From Cellulophaga baltica (lineage in GTDB: Bacteria > Bacteroidota > Bacteroidia > Flavobacteriales > Flavobacteriaceae): 64,000 bases of DNA. The notes below the pieces were generated by a model. That model did no database searches. It worked only from the letters and a program-made list of their open reading frames with translations, and was not told the DNA's origin. The translations under genes and the position numbers were made by a program. The stretch is taken from the NCBI RefSeq assembly GCF_900102165.1, contig NZ_FNBD01000004.1, positions 124,001-188,000 on the forward strand. Reading direction: 5' to 3'. The stretch's first letter is position 1. Each line of letters begins with the position of its first letter. Shown here one piece after another: positions 53,630 through 63,343 of the stretch.

Positions 53630-54042
53630 TTGACTGATTTTAAGTTGTTTGTGTTAAATTATTGTATAGTTTAGTTAAAGAGTTAAACATTTTTATTTCA
53701 GCTTCTTTAAGATGTACATGTCATAGACTCTTCGTAGTCTGCTTAAGTTCTACTTATTTAAATATTTAAAAATCAGATTGTTATGAATAGCAATCTGATT
53801 TTTTTTTGTTTCAAATTTTAATTTATATAGATGATTGACGCGCTTTTTAGGGTGAACGGCATCTATATAAAGCCTTCTTACTTCATCTTTATCGAGTTAC
53901 ACAACAGTATTGGTTTGCTAGGTAACATTTAATTGTGTAACCATCAGTATTTCAGCAATTTTATAATGTGAATGTTAAGATCAACCTATCAAATAACATA
54001 TTTCACAAAAAAAAATAGAGTAGTAACCCAAATTTATTTATT
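53630..54042. other. 413-base gap with several predicted RNA structures
   Basis: No coding region seen. It contains a small hairpin AGACTC-TTCG-TAGTCT (53725-53740), a terminator (53768-53807), and two long-loop perfect inverted repeats: TTATATAGATG (53823-53833) with its complement at 53860-53870, and GTTACACAA (53896-53904) with its complement at 53933-53941. A weak promoter-like pair (TTTG near 53648, TAGTTTAG near 53667) precedes the first hairpin, so a small RNA ending at the terminator is possible. Confidence 0.45.
53768..53807 (+). terminator. terminator in the gap after the thioesterase gene
   Basis: AAAAATCAGATTG (53768-53780) pairs with CAATCTGATTTTT (53791-53803) and is followed by more T. 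It lies about 140 bases after the thioesterase stop, so it may end that transcript or an unannotated small RNA. Confidence 0.85.
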
Positions 54043-55818
54043 TTGAAATCTAACGAATTACTTTCGTACATATCTGACTTAGAGTCAAAACTGAATAGTT
54101 TTTCTTTTGAAGAACTTACTTCAGATGAGGCAGTTAGATTAAAAAATTCTTTCCAAGCTTTCAAAGAAAAAATAGAAGCTAAAACACAAAAAAAGGAAAG
54201 AGTCGATTCTGTAAGAAGGGTAAAATCTCTAAATGGGAATCTAAAAAAAAGAAAGAAGGCGGTTACTACCTCAAATGAAGAACAGCTTATTGCTAGGGTC
54301 AGCCATGAAATAAGAACACCACTCAATGGCATCGTTGGTTTTACGGAATTACTGTCAGAAAGCAGCTTGACCGAAGATCAGAGTTCCCATGTACAAGCTA
54401 TAAAAGGTGCCTCTAATACACTATTAAATTTAATAAACGAGTTATTAGAATATTCTAAACTTACTTCTGGCACAGCCTATTTTGAATCTGTTGATTTTAA
54501 TTTTCATAACATTGTTAATGATGTTTGCTACTTATGTGAGACACTCATTGTAAATCCTAAAATTGATTTTAATGTAACTTACTCGGAGGCTATACCTGAA
54601 AATTTAATTGGTGACCCTTCTAAATTATCGCAAGTGCTTTTAAACTTGATAGGTAATGCTATAAAATTCGTGGAAGTTGGTAGTATACATTTAACCATAG
54701 ATGTAGTTAAGAAGATTAAAAGCAAGGTGATTTTAGATTTTTCAGTAACGGATACAGGAATCGGAATAGCGGAAGATAAGTTGACTACTATTTTTGACTA
54801 TTACAAGCAAGCTTCTGATGATACCCAAAAAAATTATGGAGGTACAGGCTTAGGGCTTAGTATTGTAAAGCATATTATAGCATCTCTAAATGGTGAGATT
54901 TCTGTAGCGAGCGAATTAGGTGTAGGTACTACATTTAATTTCTCTTTACCTTATGAAATAGGGCAGCCTAAAGATTTTGTTTCCAATGTTCTTGTAGATG
55001 AAGAAATTCTGGAGCAAGAGCGCCAAGTAGGAAAACTTAATATTCTTGTTTTTGAGGATAATACCATGAATCAAAAATTAATACAGAACCGCCTCAATAA
55101 TTGGGGGTGTTCTAATTTTATAACAGATGATTTAACAGAGGGTGTTGCCATCCTCGAACATTATAAAATAGATGTTATTTTAATGGATCTACGGATTCCG
55201 GTAACCAGTGGTTATATTGTGGCCAAGGTAATCAGAGAGCATCAAAATGATCGCATTAAAAACTTGCCCATTATCGCTTTAACGGCAGATTTTTCTATTA
55301 AAGATAAGAACCTTTGTGCAGCTACGGGTATTAATGATTATTTATTAAAACCCTTTGACTCCAAGGTATTGCTTCAAAAAATTACAAAAAATACAAATAC
55401 ATTTAACCAAATTGACCCCATGAAATCCCCCCAAGTAATTTCAAAAATCAATGCAGTAGAGTCCTGTAACGTCAACCTTTCTGATGTTATCGATGATTGT
55501 TTAGGCGAAGTAGAAATGCTAGAAGAATTAGTAATGCTTTTTAAACAAAACATAGTTGAGTTTATTGGTAAAACCAAAGTAGATTTAAAAAACGCTGATA
55601 TTAAAGGAGTGCAATTTAATACGCATAAGATTAAAGCAGGTTTACGGATCATGAGAACAGACGGTTTGCTTCGTATCGCAGAGCAAATGCATAAAGTATG
55701 TTTAGATGACCAAGATTTTAAATACCTAAATTTTCTTTTTGATTGTTTTGTAAAAGAGTATCCGGTGATTGAAAGTGAAATAGCAACAGCTATAGCGGCA
55801 TTTAAAAAAGATAAATAA
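54043..55818 (+). CDS. hybrid sensor histidine kinase with receiver and Hpt domains
   Basis: 591 residues from TTG 54043 (no upstream ATG in frame close by). No membrane segment: a short coiled coil (1-75), HisKA with H88 in VSHEIRTPLNG, HATPase_c ending GTGLGLSIVKH, a receiver domain (about 333-455) with D382, and a C-terminal Hpt-like helix bundle with H528 in HKIKAG. The set supports a full internal phosphorelay. The single-domain response regulator encoded next is the likely output, and the genes after it make and export a polysaccharide. The input signal must be cytoplasmic or come from a partner. Confidence 0.92.
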   Translation: MKSNELLSYISDLESKLNSFSFEELTSDEAVRLKNSFQAFKEKIEAKTQKKERVDSVRRVKSLNGNLKKRKKAVTTSNEEQLIARVSHEIRTPLNGIVGFTELLSESSLTEDQSSHVQAIKGASNTLLNLINELLEYSKLTSGTAYFESVDFNFHNIVNDVCYLCETLIVNPKIDFNVTYSEAIPENLIGDPSKLSQVLLNLIGNAIKFVEVGSIHLTIDVVKKIKSKVILDFSVTDTGIGIAEDKLTTIFDYYKQASDDTQKNYGGTGLGLSIVKHIIASLNGEISVASELGVGTTFNFSLPYEIGQPKDFVSNVLVDEEILEQERQVGKLNILVFEDNTMNQKLIQNRLNNWGCSNFITDDLTEGVAILEHYKIDVILMDLRIPVTSGYIVAKVIREHQNDRIKNLPIIALTADFSIKDKNLCAATGINDYLLKPFDSKVLLQKITKNTNTFNQIDPMKSPQVISKINAVESCNVNLSDVIDDCLGEVEMLEELVMLFKQNIVEFIGKTKVDLKNADIKGVQFNTHKIKAGLRIMRTDGLLRIAEQMHKVCLDDQDFKYLNFLFDCFVKEYPVIESEIATAIAAFKKDK

Positions 55819-55819
55819 T

Positions 55820-56191
55820 ATGGATGCGATAAAATTGCTGTTGGCAGATGATGACCAATTACTCGCATCTCTTTTAGACTTTCGTTTAAAAAAGGCGGGA
55901 TATAATGTCAAAGTCTGTACGGATGGCAAAAGTGTAAAAAAATATTTAGAAACAGAAAGGCCAGATATTATCGTGTCAGATATAATGATGCCTTACTTTT
56001 CAGGCTTAGAAATAACAGATTACGTACGAAACGAATTAAAATTATCAGTTCCAATCATTATCCTATCATCCGCAGGGAATGAGGAGAATGTATTGAGCGC
56101 ATTTAAATTGGGTGCTAATGACTTCCTGTCAAAACCAGTAAGCCCCGCCGAATTACTACTTAGACTCCAGAAAGAGCTCGCAAGAATCTAA
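55820..56191 (+). CDS. single-domain response regulator
   Basis: 123 residues consisting of a receiver domain only: acidic pocket D10-D12, phospho-acceptor D54 (VSDIMMPYFSG), K near 106 in LSKPVSP. No DNA-binding or enzyme output, so it probably acts by protein contact, perhaps on the HEAT-repeat protein or the glycosyltransferase encoded downstream. It follows the hybrid kinase with one base between. Confidence 0.93.
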   Translation: MDAIKLLLADDDQLLASLLDFRLKKAGYNVKVCTDGKSVKKYLETERPDIIVSDIMMPYFSGLEITDYVRNELKLSVPIIILSSAGNEENVLSAFKLGANDFLSKPVSPAELLLRLQKELARI

Positions 56192-56206
56192 TTAAAATAA
56201 ATACAT

Positions 56207-58234
56207 TTGAAGTTCCCCCAACTCAAAATATTTCATTTGATAAGTGCCCCTAAGATCCATACGGATATTTTGTGGGATTTATCTGCCTTTTTTGTAATAC
56301 TTGCGGTGTTATATTTTGTAGCTATTTTTTTCTTTAGAAGTAAATTCCTAAAGAAGTCTGCAGATACCAACCGGCGTAAAAATGTTTTAGCGCCATTAGT
56401 CAGTGAATTCTTGTTTTATCAAGAAGAAGAAGGGTCTAAGGAGGAAAAGAAAAGTTACATACAGAAAAAAGTAGAAATTAGAGAGCTTATAAAAGATCCT
56501 ATAAATGAGATGGTCTTGACAGAAATTCTTCTTGACCTTAAAAAGGATGTTTCTGGAGATACTCGAAAACAATTATTTAAACTGTACAAAGATTTAAATT
56601 TAGAATTGCGCGCATTTGAAAAGCTTAAAAGCTGGAAATGGCAAAAAATTTCACAAGCAATGTTTGAGTTAACTCAAATGCAGGTCGCAGAATCTTATGA
56701 TTTTATTAGTGGGTTTATTAATGATAAGAGATCTGTAATTCGTAAGCAAGCAGAAATTTCATCGGTTACTCTAGATAAGGATGGATTATCATACTTCTTA
56801 GATACTACTACCTATCAAATTTCAGAATGGCAGCAACTTAAAATTTTAGAAGTACTTTCTAATTATGATGATTTTGAGGCGCCACGATTTTATAGATGGT
56901 TAACCTCTAAGAATAAGCATGTCGTATTATTTGCCTTGAGGCTTATAAAACATTATGACCAGAATGATTCAAGAGGTTCTATAGTAACTTTAATCAGGCA
57001 TAAAAATAATAGCATTAAATTGGAAGCTATAAACTGTATAAAACAATTTTATATTGTTGAAGCAAAACCAACACTAAAGGCTGCTTTTTGGCGTAATAAG
57101 GCAAATGTTAAGCTGGCAATTTTAGATACATTGGCTGAATTTGGTGATAAAGAAGAGATTTTATTTTTGCTAGATGTAGCGAATAAAGAAAGTAATTTCA
57201 CCGTAAAAAGTAAAGCCTTAAGCGCTATAAATTCTATTCAACCAGAATATATTATACCTACAGAAGATATTGAGTTATTTGATGAGGACGCGGAAGAGCC
57301 ACCATTAAATTTTAATACACCTACAGAATTAACAGCAGATAAGGAAAATCTACCTGAAGAAATACAAGAAGTTTCTGAGGATACATTGCCACAAGTAGAT
57401 ATTATAGACCGGATGTATGCGGCTATGGTCGAATTTGTACCAAAGGAAATTCCGATAAACGAGCAATTGGTAGATCAAGAGATTTCCGGGGTAGAGTTAG
57501 AGCAGCTTCTCCAAGAGAAAGCTACCCTTGGTTGTATTGCAGATCTTCCTTTTGAAGAAGAAATAGATGCTGCTATAAATGATACAGATGACGAAATTTC
57601 TGTTTTTTCTGAAGAGGAACAGTATGAAGTTTGTAATTCTACAAAGGAATTATCAGCAAGCTATCAAAGTATTTTCAAATCTTTGTTCGAGAAATCAGAT
57701 GATGACTGTAAGCTATTGTTGTTAGATGAGATGCTTACATTGGCAGATGAAAAAGATCTACCTTTTTTAAACAGTCTAACAAATTATCCCAACCCTATTA
57801 TAAAGGATAAAGTTGCTTTTATTAAAAAAGGATTGCATGAAAGATTGGAAAAGCCTGAGCCAGCTGAGGGTATTGAAGATTCGGTCTTAGAGGTGTTGAA
57901 TGAGATTTCAGAAAATTCCTATATCGATGAAAGCCAAATGATAGATGATGTCATAAAGAAGGAATCCATATGCGCACTAAAACCTCGAGTAGCGAAAAGT
58001 TTAAAATCTATGGAGCTTTGCTTCTTAGAAGATGATATTGGAGCAAATTCTTTAGATCTTTTTGATATTAATTTCCAGATTGATGCTACAACCGATGAAT
58101 TCAGATCCTCTGTACGATCCACAGAAACTGCACTTACTACAGAACATGAGCAAGCATTAACAAAGGAAGAGCATGGTTTTTTTCAAAAGTTTTTAGATTT
58201 TCCAACGACGCTAACAGATAAGCTAAATGGATAG
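56207..58234 (+). CDS. membrane-anchored HEAT-repeat protein
   Basis: 675 residues from TTG 56207. One N-terminal membrane helix (about 25-46), then a cytoplasmic helical region with HEAT-like repeats (about 130-345; for example RSVIRKQAEISSVTL, NNSIKLEAINCIKQF, NFTVKSKALSAINSI) and a long acidic, low-complexity region (350-675) containing a further helical segment. HEAT proteins are scaffolds. Its location between a response regulator and a glycosyltransferase suggests it links signalling to the synthase. Its end overlaps the glycosyltransferase start by eight bases. Confidence 0.82.
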   Translation: MKFPQLKIFHLISAPKIHTDILWDLSAFFVILAVLYFVAIFFFRSKFLKKSADTNRRKNVLAPLVSEFLFYQEEEGSKEEKKSYIQKKVEIRELIKDPINEMVLTEILLDLKKDVSGDTRKQLFKLYKDLNLELRAFEKLKSWKWQKISQAMFELTQMQVAESYDFISGFINDKRSVIRKQAEISSVTLDKDGLSYFLDTTTYQISEWQQLKILEVLSNYDDFEAPRFYRWLTSKNKHVVLFALRLIKHYDQNDSRGSIVTLIRHKNNSIKLEAINCIKQFYIVEAKPTLKAAFWRNKANVKLAILDTLAEFGDKEEILFLLDVANKESNFTVKSKALSAINSIQPEYIIPTEDIELFDEDAEEPPLNFNTPTELTADKENLPEEIQEVSEDTLPQVDIIDRMYAAMVEFVPKEIPINEQLVDQEISGVELEQLLQEKATLGCIADLPFEEEIDAAINDTDDEISVFSEEEQYEVCNSTKELSASYQSIFKSLFEKSDDDCKLLLLDEMLTLADEKDLPFLNSLTNYPNPIIKDKVAFIKKGLHERLEKPEPAEGIEDSVLEVLNEISENSYIDESQMIDDVIKKESICALKPRVAKSLKSMELCFLEDDIGANSLDLFDINFQIDATTDEFRSSVRSTETALTTEHEQALTKEEHGFFQKFLDFPTTLTDKLNG

Positions 58235-59657
58235 TGGGTTTTTCAATATCATTTTAGAATATATAAACATTGTTTTCTTTGTGTTTACAGCGGTTTTGTT
58301 TACCCTTTTTACAATTATGGGGTATTTGTCTACAAAAGGCTCTTTACACTATAAAAATAAAAATAGTTTTGGCGATTTGTCTAAAGTTATGGCATCCCCA
58401 TTAGCACCAAGTCTTACGATTGTTGCGCCCGCATTCAATGAGGGAATGACCATTGTAGAAAATATTAGATCACTACTGTCATTAAAATATGTGAACTACG
58501 AAGTAATGGTAGTGAATGATGGTAGTAAGGATGATACACTTCAAAAAATGATAGATGCCTATGATTTAGTGAAGATAGACCAACCTATAGATCCTAATTG
58601 GAAGTCTAAACCTATCCGAGGAATCTATAAGTCTACGCAACAGTCTTTTTCTAAGCTTACTGTAATAGATAAGGAGAATGGAGGAAAATCTGACGCCTTA
58701 AATACTGGAATGCAACTATCAGAAAATCAGTTTATTGGTTGTATAGATGTAGATTGTTTATTGCTTCCAGATGCCTTGTTGCATGTGGTAAAGTCTTTTT
58801 ACCAACGTTCAGAAAAACGTGTAATAGCGGTTGGAGGGGTTATTCGTGTGGCAAATTCTTGTGTTATTAACGGAGGGGCCTTAGAGGAAATTCGCTTACC
58901 TAAAAACTGGTTGGCAAGATTTCAGCTTTTAGAATATACCAGGTCATTTTTATTAGGTAGAATGGCTTTTGGTCGGATGGATAGTCTTTTGATTATTTCA
59001 GGAGCCTTTGGTTTTTTTGATCGTGAAATTGCCTTGGCCTGCGGTGGTTATGATACCCATACCGTAGGGGAGGATATGGAAATAGTCTTCCGGATGCGCA
59101 GATATATGGTAGAACATAAATTACCGCATACGATAGAATACATTCCAGACGCCCTTTGTTGGACCGAGGTTCCAGAGAGTAGAAAAATACTGGTAAACCA
59201 ACGAGATCGTTGGTCTAGAGGGAATTTTGAAACGCTTTACAAACATAGAGATATGTTTTTTAATCCTAAATATGGTCGTTTAGGGATGATTAGTTATCCT
59301 TATTGGTTTTTTTATGAATGGTTAGCTCCATTGTTAGAGTTTTTTGGTTTCTTTTCTATCATCTTATTTTACTTTTTGGGGATTTTAAATCTCCCATTCT
59401 TTCTAGCCATTACAACGATGATTTACATGTACTCCATCATGTTTAGTTTCTATGCTATTCTATGGGAGGTGTATTCCTATAATGAATATAAAAATGTGAA
59501 AGATATTCTAATCTTGATGGGGTGTGCCTTGATAGAGCCATTTGTGTTTCATCCAATTGTTGTCTTTGCAGCAGTTAGAGGTAACTATAAAAAGTTATTT
59601 AAAATTAAATCTGGTTGGGGAACAATAACACGTAAGGGGTTTGCAAAAACTACGTAA
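58227..59657 (+). CDS. processive family 2 glycosyltransferase
   Basis: 476 residues. An N-terminal membrane helix (about 10-34), a GT2 domain with VNDGSKDD (D98), metal-binding D174-V-D176, acceptor-site E282-D283 and QRDRW at 325-329, then about four C-terminal helices (from about 355). This is the BcsA/PgaC/hyaluronan-type layout: synthesis on the cytoplasmic face with extrusion across the inner membrane. The sugar is unknown; a poly-GlcNAc-like or glucan product is possible. It overlaps the HEAT gene and is two bases before the next gene. Confidence 0.92.
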   Translation: MDSGFFNIILEYINIVFFVFTAVLFTLFTIMGYLSTKGSLHYKNKNSFGDLSKVMASPLAPSLTIVAPAFNEGMTIVENIRSLLSLKYVNYEVMVVNDGSKDDTLQKMIDAYDLVKIDQPIDPNWKSKPIRGIYKSTQQSFSKLTVIDKENGGKSDALNTGMQLSENQFIGCIDVDCLLLPDALLHVVKSFYQRSEKRVIAVGGVIRVANSCVINGGALEEIRLPKNWLARFQLLEYTRSFLLGRMAFGRMDSLLIISGAFGFFDREIALACGGYDTHTVGEDMEIVFRMRRYMVEHKLPHTIEYIPDALCWTEVPESRKILVNQRDRWSRGNFETLYKHRDMFFNPKYGRLGMISYPYWFFYEWLAPLLEFFGFFSIILFYFLGILNLPFFLAITTMIYMYSIMFSFYAILWEVYSYNEYKNVKDILILMGCALIEPFVFHPIVVFAAVRGNYKKLFKIKSGWGTITRKGFAKTT

Positions 59658-59659
59658 TC

Positions 59660-62050
59660 ATGGAAGTTAAGGTAGATGTACTTCGCAAAGCGACATTAAG
59701 AGGATATACGCGGTTAATGCTAGCTTATTTATTTTGCCTTGTATTGATTTCTGTTTACCAATATATAGCGCTCTATCTTAAAGGGGTTACAGACAGTATA
59801 TTTGGAATGAGCTTTTTCTTAGCTGTAATTCACCATATAGGTTTTAGTGCACTGATAGCTTTATTGCTTGTAATTCCATACCGTTTATTAGAGCATTTAA
59901 AACCGCGACTAGGAATTAAATCTATTTTCGGAGTTGTTGTCCTTTTATTAGTAGTTGAAGCATTGCTGGTAGGGTATTATACGCGTACCTATATTCCTAT
60001 GGGAGCAGACCTATTAAGTTATTCTTTACAAGACGTTTATACGGCTATTTTAAAGACGAGTAGGTATGGTGTGCTGCCTGTAATTACATTAGGGTTTATC
60101 ATACTCGCTTTTTATAGTTTTTTCAAATTCACAGGTTCATTTTATCATTATATAAGTAAAATGTTTCCATTTACGATTGTGTTAATGAGTTTATTCTTGA
60201 CCACGCTATTTACCGAACGTAAGCCTATAAATGATAATAAAATACAGCATTTAGTCTATCATTTAATAACAACATCTCTAGATAAAACAACATATATAGC
60301 AACAACAAAATTTCCATTACTGCAACCAAATAAACCTGAAGATGTATTAGGTGCTTATTTTAATCTTCAAGAGGAAGCGCCAAATTTAGTATTCATTATT
60401 GTTGAAGGTTTAGGTCAGGATTTTGTAGGTAATGAAGCTGAATTTGGAGGTTTTACGCCTTTTATTGATGAATTAACTCAAAAATCGCTTTATTTTGACC
60501 ATTTTCTAAGTAATACGGGAAGAAGTTTTGGAGTAGTTCCTTCTTTGCTAGGATCGCTACCCTTTGGTAAAAGCGGATTTTTGGATGTTCAGGAAATGCC
60601 GAATAAACTGACCTTATTTGGAGTTTTGAAAGATAACGGATATCATACTAGCTTTTATACCGGAGCAAATAGTTCGTTTGATCACTTAGATCAGTTTCTA
60701 AGGAGTGAACGCGTTGATGTTATCATAGATAAGAGTAAGTACGAAAGAATTTATAATTTACAACCTGCGGATGCTGCAGGAGCATCTTGGGGGTATCCGG
60801 ATAAAGAATTATTTGAAAAAGCATTATCGGTTCATAAGTCAGACCATACACCTAGATTGGATGTGTTTACTACCTTGACAACACATGAGCCATATCTGAC
60901 TCCTAATCAAGAGTATTACGATACAAAGGTTGGGCGTATTTTGGATAACTCTGAGCGTTATGATTCGCGTACGCAAAAAATAATCTCAAAAAATAGAGCT
61001 ATTTTCAGTTGCCTCCTTTATGGTGATGATGCGCTGCAGAATTTTATGACGGCCTACCAGGAGAAGCCCTCTTATAGCAACACAATTTTTATTATTACAG
61101 GAGATCATAGATTGGTACCTATTCCGCAACATAATACTTTAACTCGGTATCATGTGCCTTTATTATTTTTTAGTCCTATGCTGAAAGACCCTAAGAAAAT
61201 TAGCGCAGTTTCTTCTCATGTAGATGTGGTGCCAAGTGTATTGGCAATGTTAGCTGCAAATTATGCAATTGATTTACCTCGTGAAACTGCTTGGTTAGGA
61301 TCGGGATTGGATATGCATTCTACTTTTCGCATCGTCAAAAACATCCCATTGCTGCGTAATAAAAATGAGCTAAATGACTATGTAGCACAAGATAAATATT
61401 ATACGAATGGAGATTTGTTTCGTATTAAGAAAAATATGGAATTAGAAGAGCTAGTCGCAGATAAAGGGCCCTATGAAAAACTGTTGCATGATTTTAAGGG
61501 CTTAAATAACTATGTGATTGCTGAAAATAAAATAGTACCCGCCGAACTTGTGTTACACAAAGTGCAGCCAGAAAATTTCACAAAAGAAGAGACTGTATGG
61601 ATCAATAGTCAATTTAATGGAAGAGATTTTGATAATGCTTATGAAACGGCCAAACAACTTGCCTTTGATGGAGACTATGATAAAGCTTTATTATTGCTAA
61701 AGTTTATAGCGTCAAAAGTTCCAAGCCATATTGATGCTAAAATTTTAAAAGGCCGCATACATGCTTGGCGTAAAGATTTTAAAACAGCTTCTGTTGTATT
61801 AGAAGCGTGTTTGAAAACCAATCCTAATTATGACGATATCTACTTGGCCATGCTAGATGTTTATTTCTGGTCTAATGAGAATGAGAAAGTATTGCTTCTG
61901 TTTGAGAAAATTCAAGACAATAAAATAAAGAATATAGAAGTTACTAAAAAGGTAAAGAGATCATACCAAATACTTCAAGATAAAGGCAAAGAGTCTAATA
62001 CCTTAATTGTAAATGCGGCTATTGAAGCATTTACGGCTTCAGAGATTTAA
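59660..62050 (+). CDS. LtaS/MdoB-like alkaline phosphatase-superfamily enzyme with TPR tail
   Basis: 796 residues. Five N-terminal membrane helices (about 18-40, 50-75, 88-108, 138-158, 168-184), then an extracytoplasmic sulfatase-like domain (about 230-540) with likely metal-site residues E249 and D482-H483 (TGDHR) and a candidate nucleophile T286 (SNTGRSF). A TPR-like helical region occupies about 655-790. LtaS/MdoB enzymes transfer phosphoglycerol-type groups from phospholipid. Here it could decorate the polymer made by the neighbouring synthase. The TPR tail is unusual for the family. Confidence 0.87.
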   Translation: MEVKVDVLRKATLRGYTRLMLAYLFCLVLISVYQYIALYLKGVTDSIFGMSFFLAVIHHIGFSALIALLLVIPYRLLEHLKPRLGIKSIFGVVVLLLVVEALLVGYYTRTYIPMGADLLSYSLQDVYTAILKTSRYGVLPVITLGFIILAFYSFFKFTGSFYHYISKMFPFTIVLMSLFLTTLFTERKPINDNKIQHLVYHLITTSLDKTTYIATTKFPLLQPNKPEDVLGAYFNLQEEAPNLVFIIVEGLGQDFVGNEAEFGGFTPFIDELTQKSLYFDHFLSNTGRSFGVVPSLLGSLPFGKSGFLDVQEMPNKLTLFGVLKDNGYHTSFYTGANSSFDHLDQFLRSERVDVIIDKSKYERIYNLQPADAAGASWGYPDKELFEKALSVHKSDHTPRLDVFTTLTTHEPYLTPNQEYYDTKVGRILDNSERYDSRTQKIISKNRAIFSCLLYGDDALQNFMTAYQEKPSYSNTIFIITGDHRLVPIPQHNTLTRYHVPLLFFSPMLKDPKKISAVSSHVDVVPSVLAMLAANYAIDLPRETAWLGSGLDMHSTFRIVKNIPLLRNKNELNDYVAQDKYYTNGDLFRIKKNMELEELVADKGPYEKLLHDFKGLNNYVIAENKIVPAELVLHKVQPENFTKEETVWINSQFNGRDFDNAYETAKQLAFDGDYDKALLLLKFIASKVPSHIDAKILKGRIHAWRKDFKTASVVLEACLKTNPNYDDIYLAMLDVYFWSNENEKVLLLFEKIQDNKIKNIEVTKKVKRSYQILQDKGKESNTLIVNAAIEAFTASEI

Positions 62051-62051
62051 A

Positions 62052-63281
62052 ATGTATATAAAAAGAACTTACTTGGTACTAATTTTATGTGTAACACTAT
62101 TCTGTGTAAATGCACAAGAGGCTGTATATTCTGGTGATGCGGATGCTTCTTTTTTAAATGCGCAGGCAATTGCTTTTGCAGGAAGTAGGTCAGAAGCCAG
62201 AGATACCTTGCAGTTTATTCTTTCGAAGTATCCAAATTACACAGATGTGCGTACACTTCTTGCAAAAACATATAGTTGGGATGGTGCTTATGATGAAGCT
62301 AGGAAACAATTTAATATTATTACCTCATTAGAAAAACAAAATAAAGAAGTTTGGGTAGCTGCTATAAAGAATGAAATTTATGCTGAGAATTATACTACCG
62401 CAGTAGGTTTATCTAATAAAGGTTTGTTATATCTTGTTGATGATGCAACACTAAGTGCATTAAAAGAAGAAGCTATTGCCGCTATCACAGCTTTACAAAT
62501 GCCCGTATCTCTTCAAGAATTAGATACACTGCAAGTAGCAGTAATTGAGCCAAAAAACAGCATTGATATTTCCGGGAGTATAGATGTTTTTGATAAGGTG
62601 TATGATCCTATGTATTTGACGAGTATAAGTTATACGAGACATACAAAATATGGGAGTATCATTCCTCGTATTAATTATGCCAATAGATTTAATACTAGTG
62701 GTGTTCAGTATGAAGTTGATGCGTACCCAAAATTTTCTGAAAAAGTATACATCTATACAAATTATGGTTTTTCTGATGCTAGTATTTTTCCAAAGCACAG
62801 AGGAGGGGCAGAGTTGTATGTAAATTTACCTAAGGCCATGGAGGTTTCTTTAGGGGCACGATATCTTAATTTTGTAACGAGTGATGTTTATATCTATACC
62901 GCATCTTTTGGTTTGTATAGCGGAAATTATTTTTTCTCTGTTAGGCCTTATGTCACGCCATCAGAAGGCAATACCTTTAGTGTTTCAGGTTCTTTGCTAG
63001 CGCGAAAGTACTTGAAAGATAAATACAATTATATTGGCGGTAATTTTAATTATGGATACACTTCAGACCTCAAACAATTTAGAAGCGGTACCACGCTGTT
63101 AGCAGAAACCTTGTTGTATTTAGAAACACAACAATTAAATCTAGAATACCAGTTTACCATTAAAAACAATCCTAACACCCTTAAAACAATGCTGGGAGTC
63201 ACTAGACAAGAGTTGAGTTTTGATCCAGGCAAATTTTTTATTGCAGGAACTTTAGGTTTTATCTATCAAGTTAAGTTTTAA
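62052..63281 (+). CDS. TPR plus YaiO-like outer-membrane beta-barrel protein
   Basis: 409 residues from ATG 62052; an in-frame start 13 codons earlier overlaps the previous gene and spoils the signal peptide (MYIKRTYLVLILCVTLFCVNA). TPR-like helices (about 30-150) lead to a beta-rich C-terminal domain (about 170-409) with alternating aromatic strands and final Y-Q-V-K-F, as in YaiO-family barrels. It is the likely outer-membrane exit of the polysaccharide made by the upstream genes, similar in plan to PgaA (TPR plus barrel). Confidence 0.85.
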   Translation: MYIKRTYLVLILCVTLFCVNAQEAVYSGDADASFLNAQAIAFAGSRSEARDTLQFILSKYPNYTDVRTLLAKTYSWDGAYDEARKQFNIITSLEKQNKEVWVAAIKNEIYAENYTTAVGLSNKGLLYLVDDATLSALKEEAIAAITALQMPVSLQELDTLQVAVIEPKNSIDISGSIDVFDKVYDPMYLTSISYTRHTKYGSIIPRINYANRFNTSGVQYEVDAYPKFSEKVYIYTNYGFSDASIFPKHRGGAELYVNLPKAMEVSLGARYLNFVTSDVYIYTASFGLYSGNYFFSVRPYVTPSEGNTFSVSGSLLARKYLKDKYNYIGGNFNYGYTSDLKQFRSGTTLLAETLLYLETQQLNLEYQFTIKNNPNTLKTMLGVTRQELSFDPGKFFIAGTLGFIYQVKF

Positions 63282-63343
63282 ACATATTCACTATTTCTTC
63301 GAATTACGTTGACAACAAATTTCCCTAGTTTCACCACAATAAA

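Noticed and set aside
62013-62051. Start of the YaiO-like gene at 62013
   Set aside because: It overlaps the upstream gene and adds basic residues before the signal peptide; ATG 62052 is the natural start.
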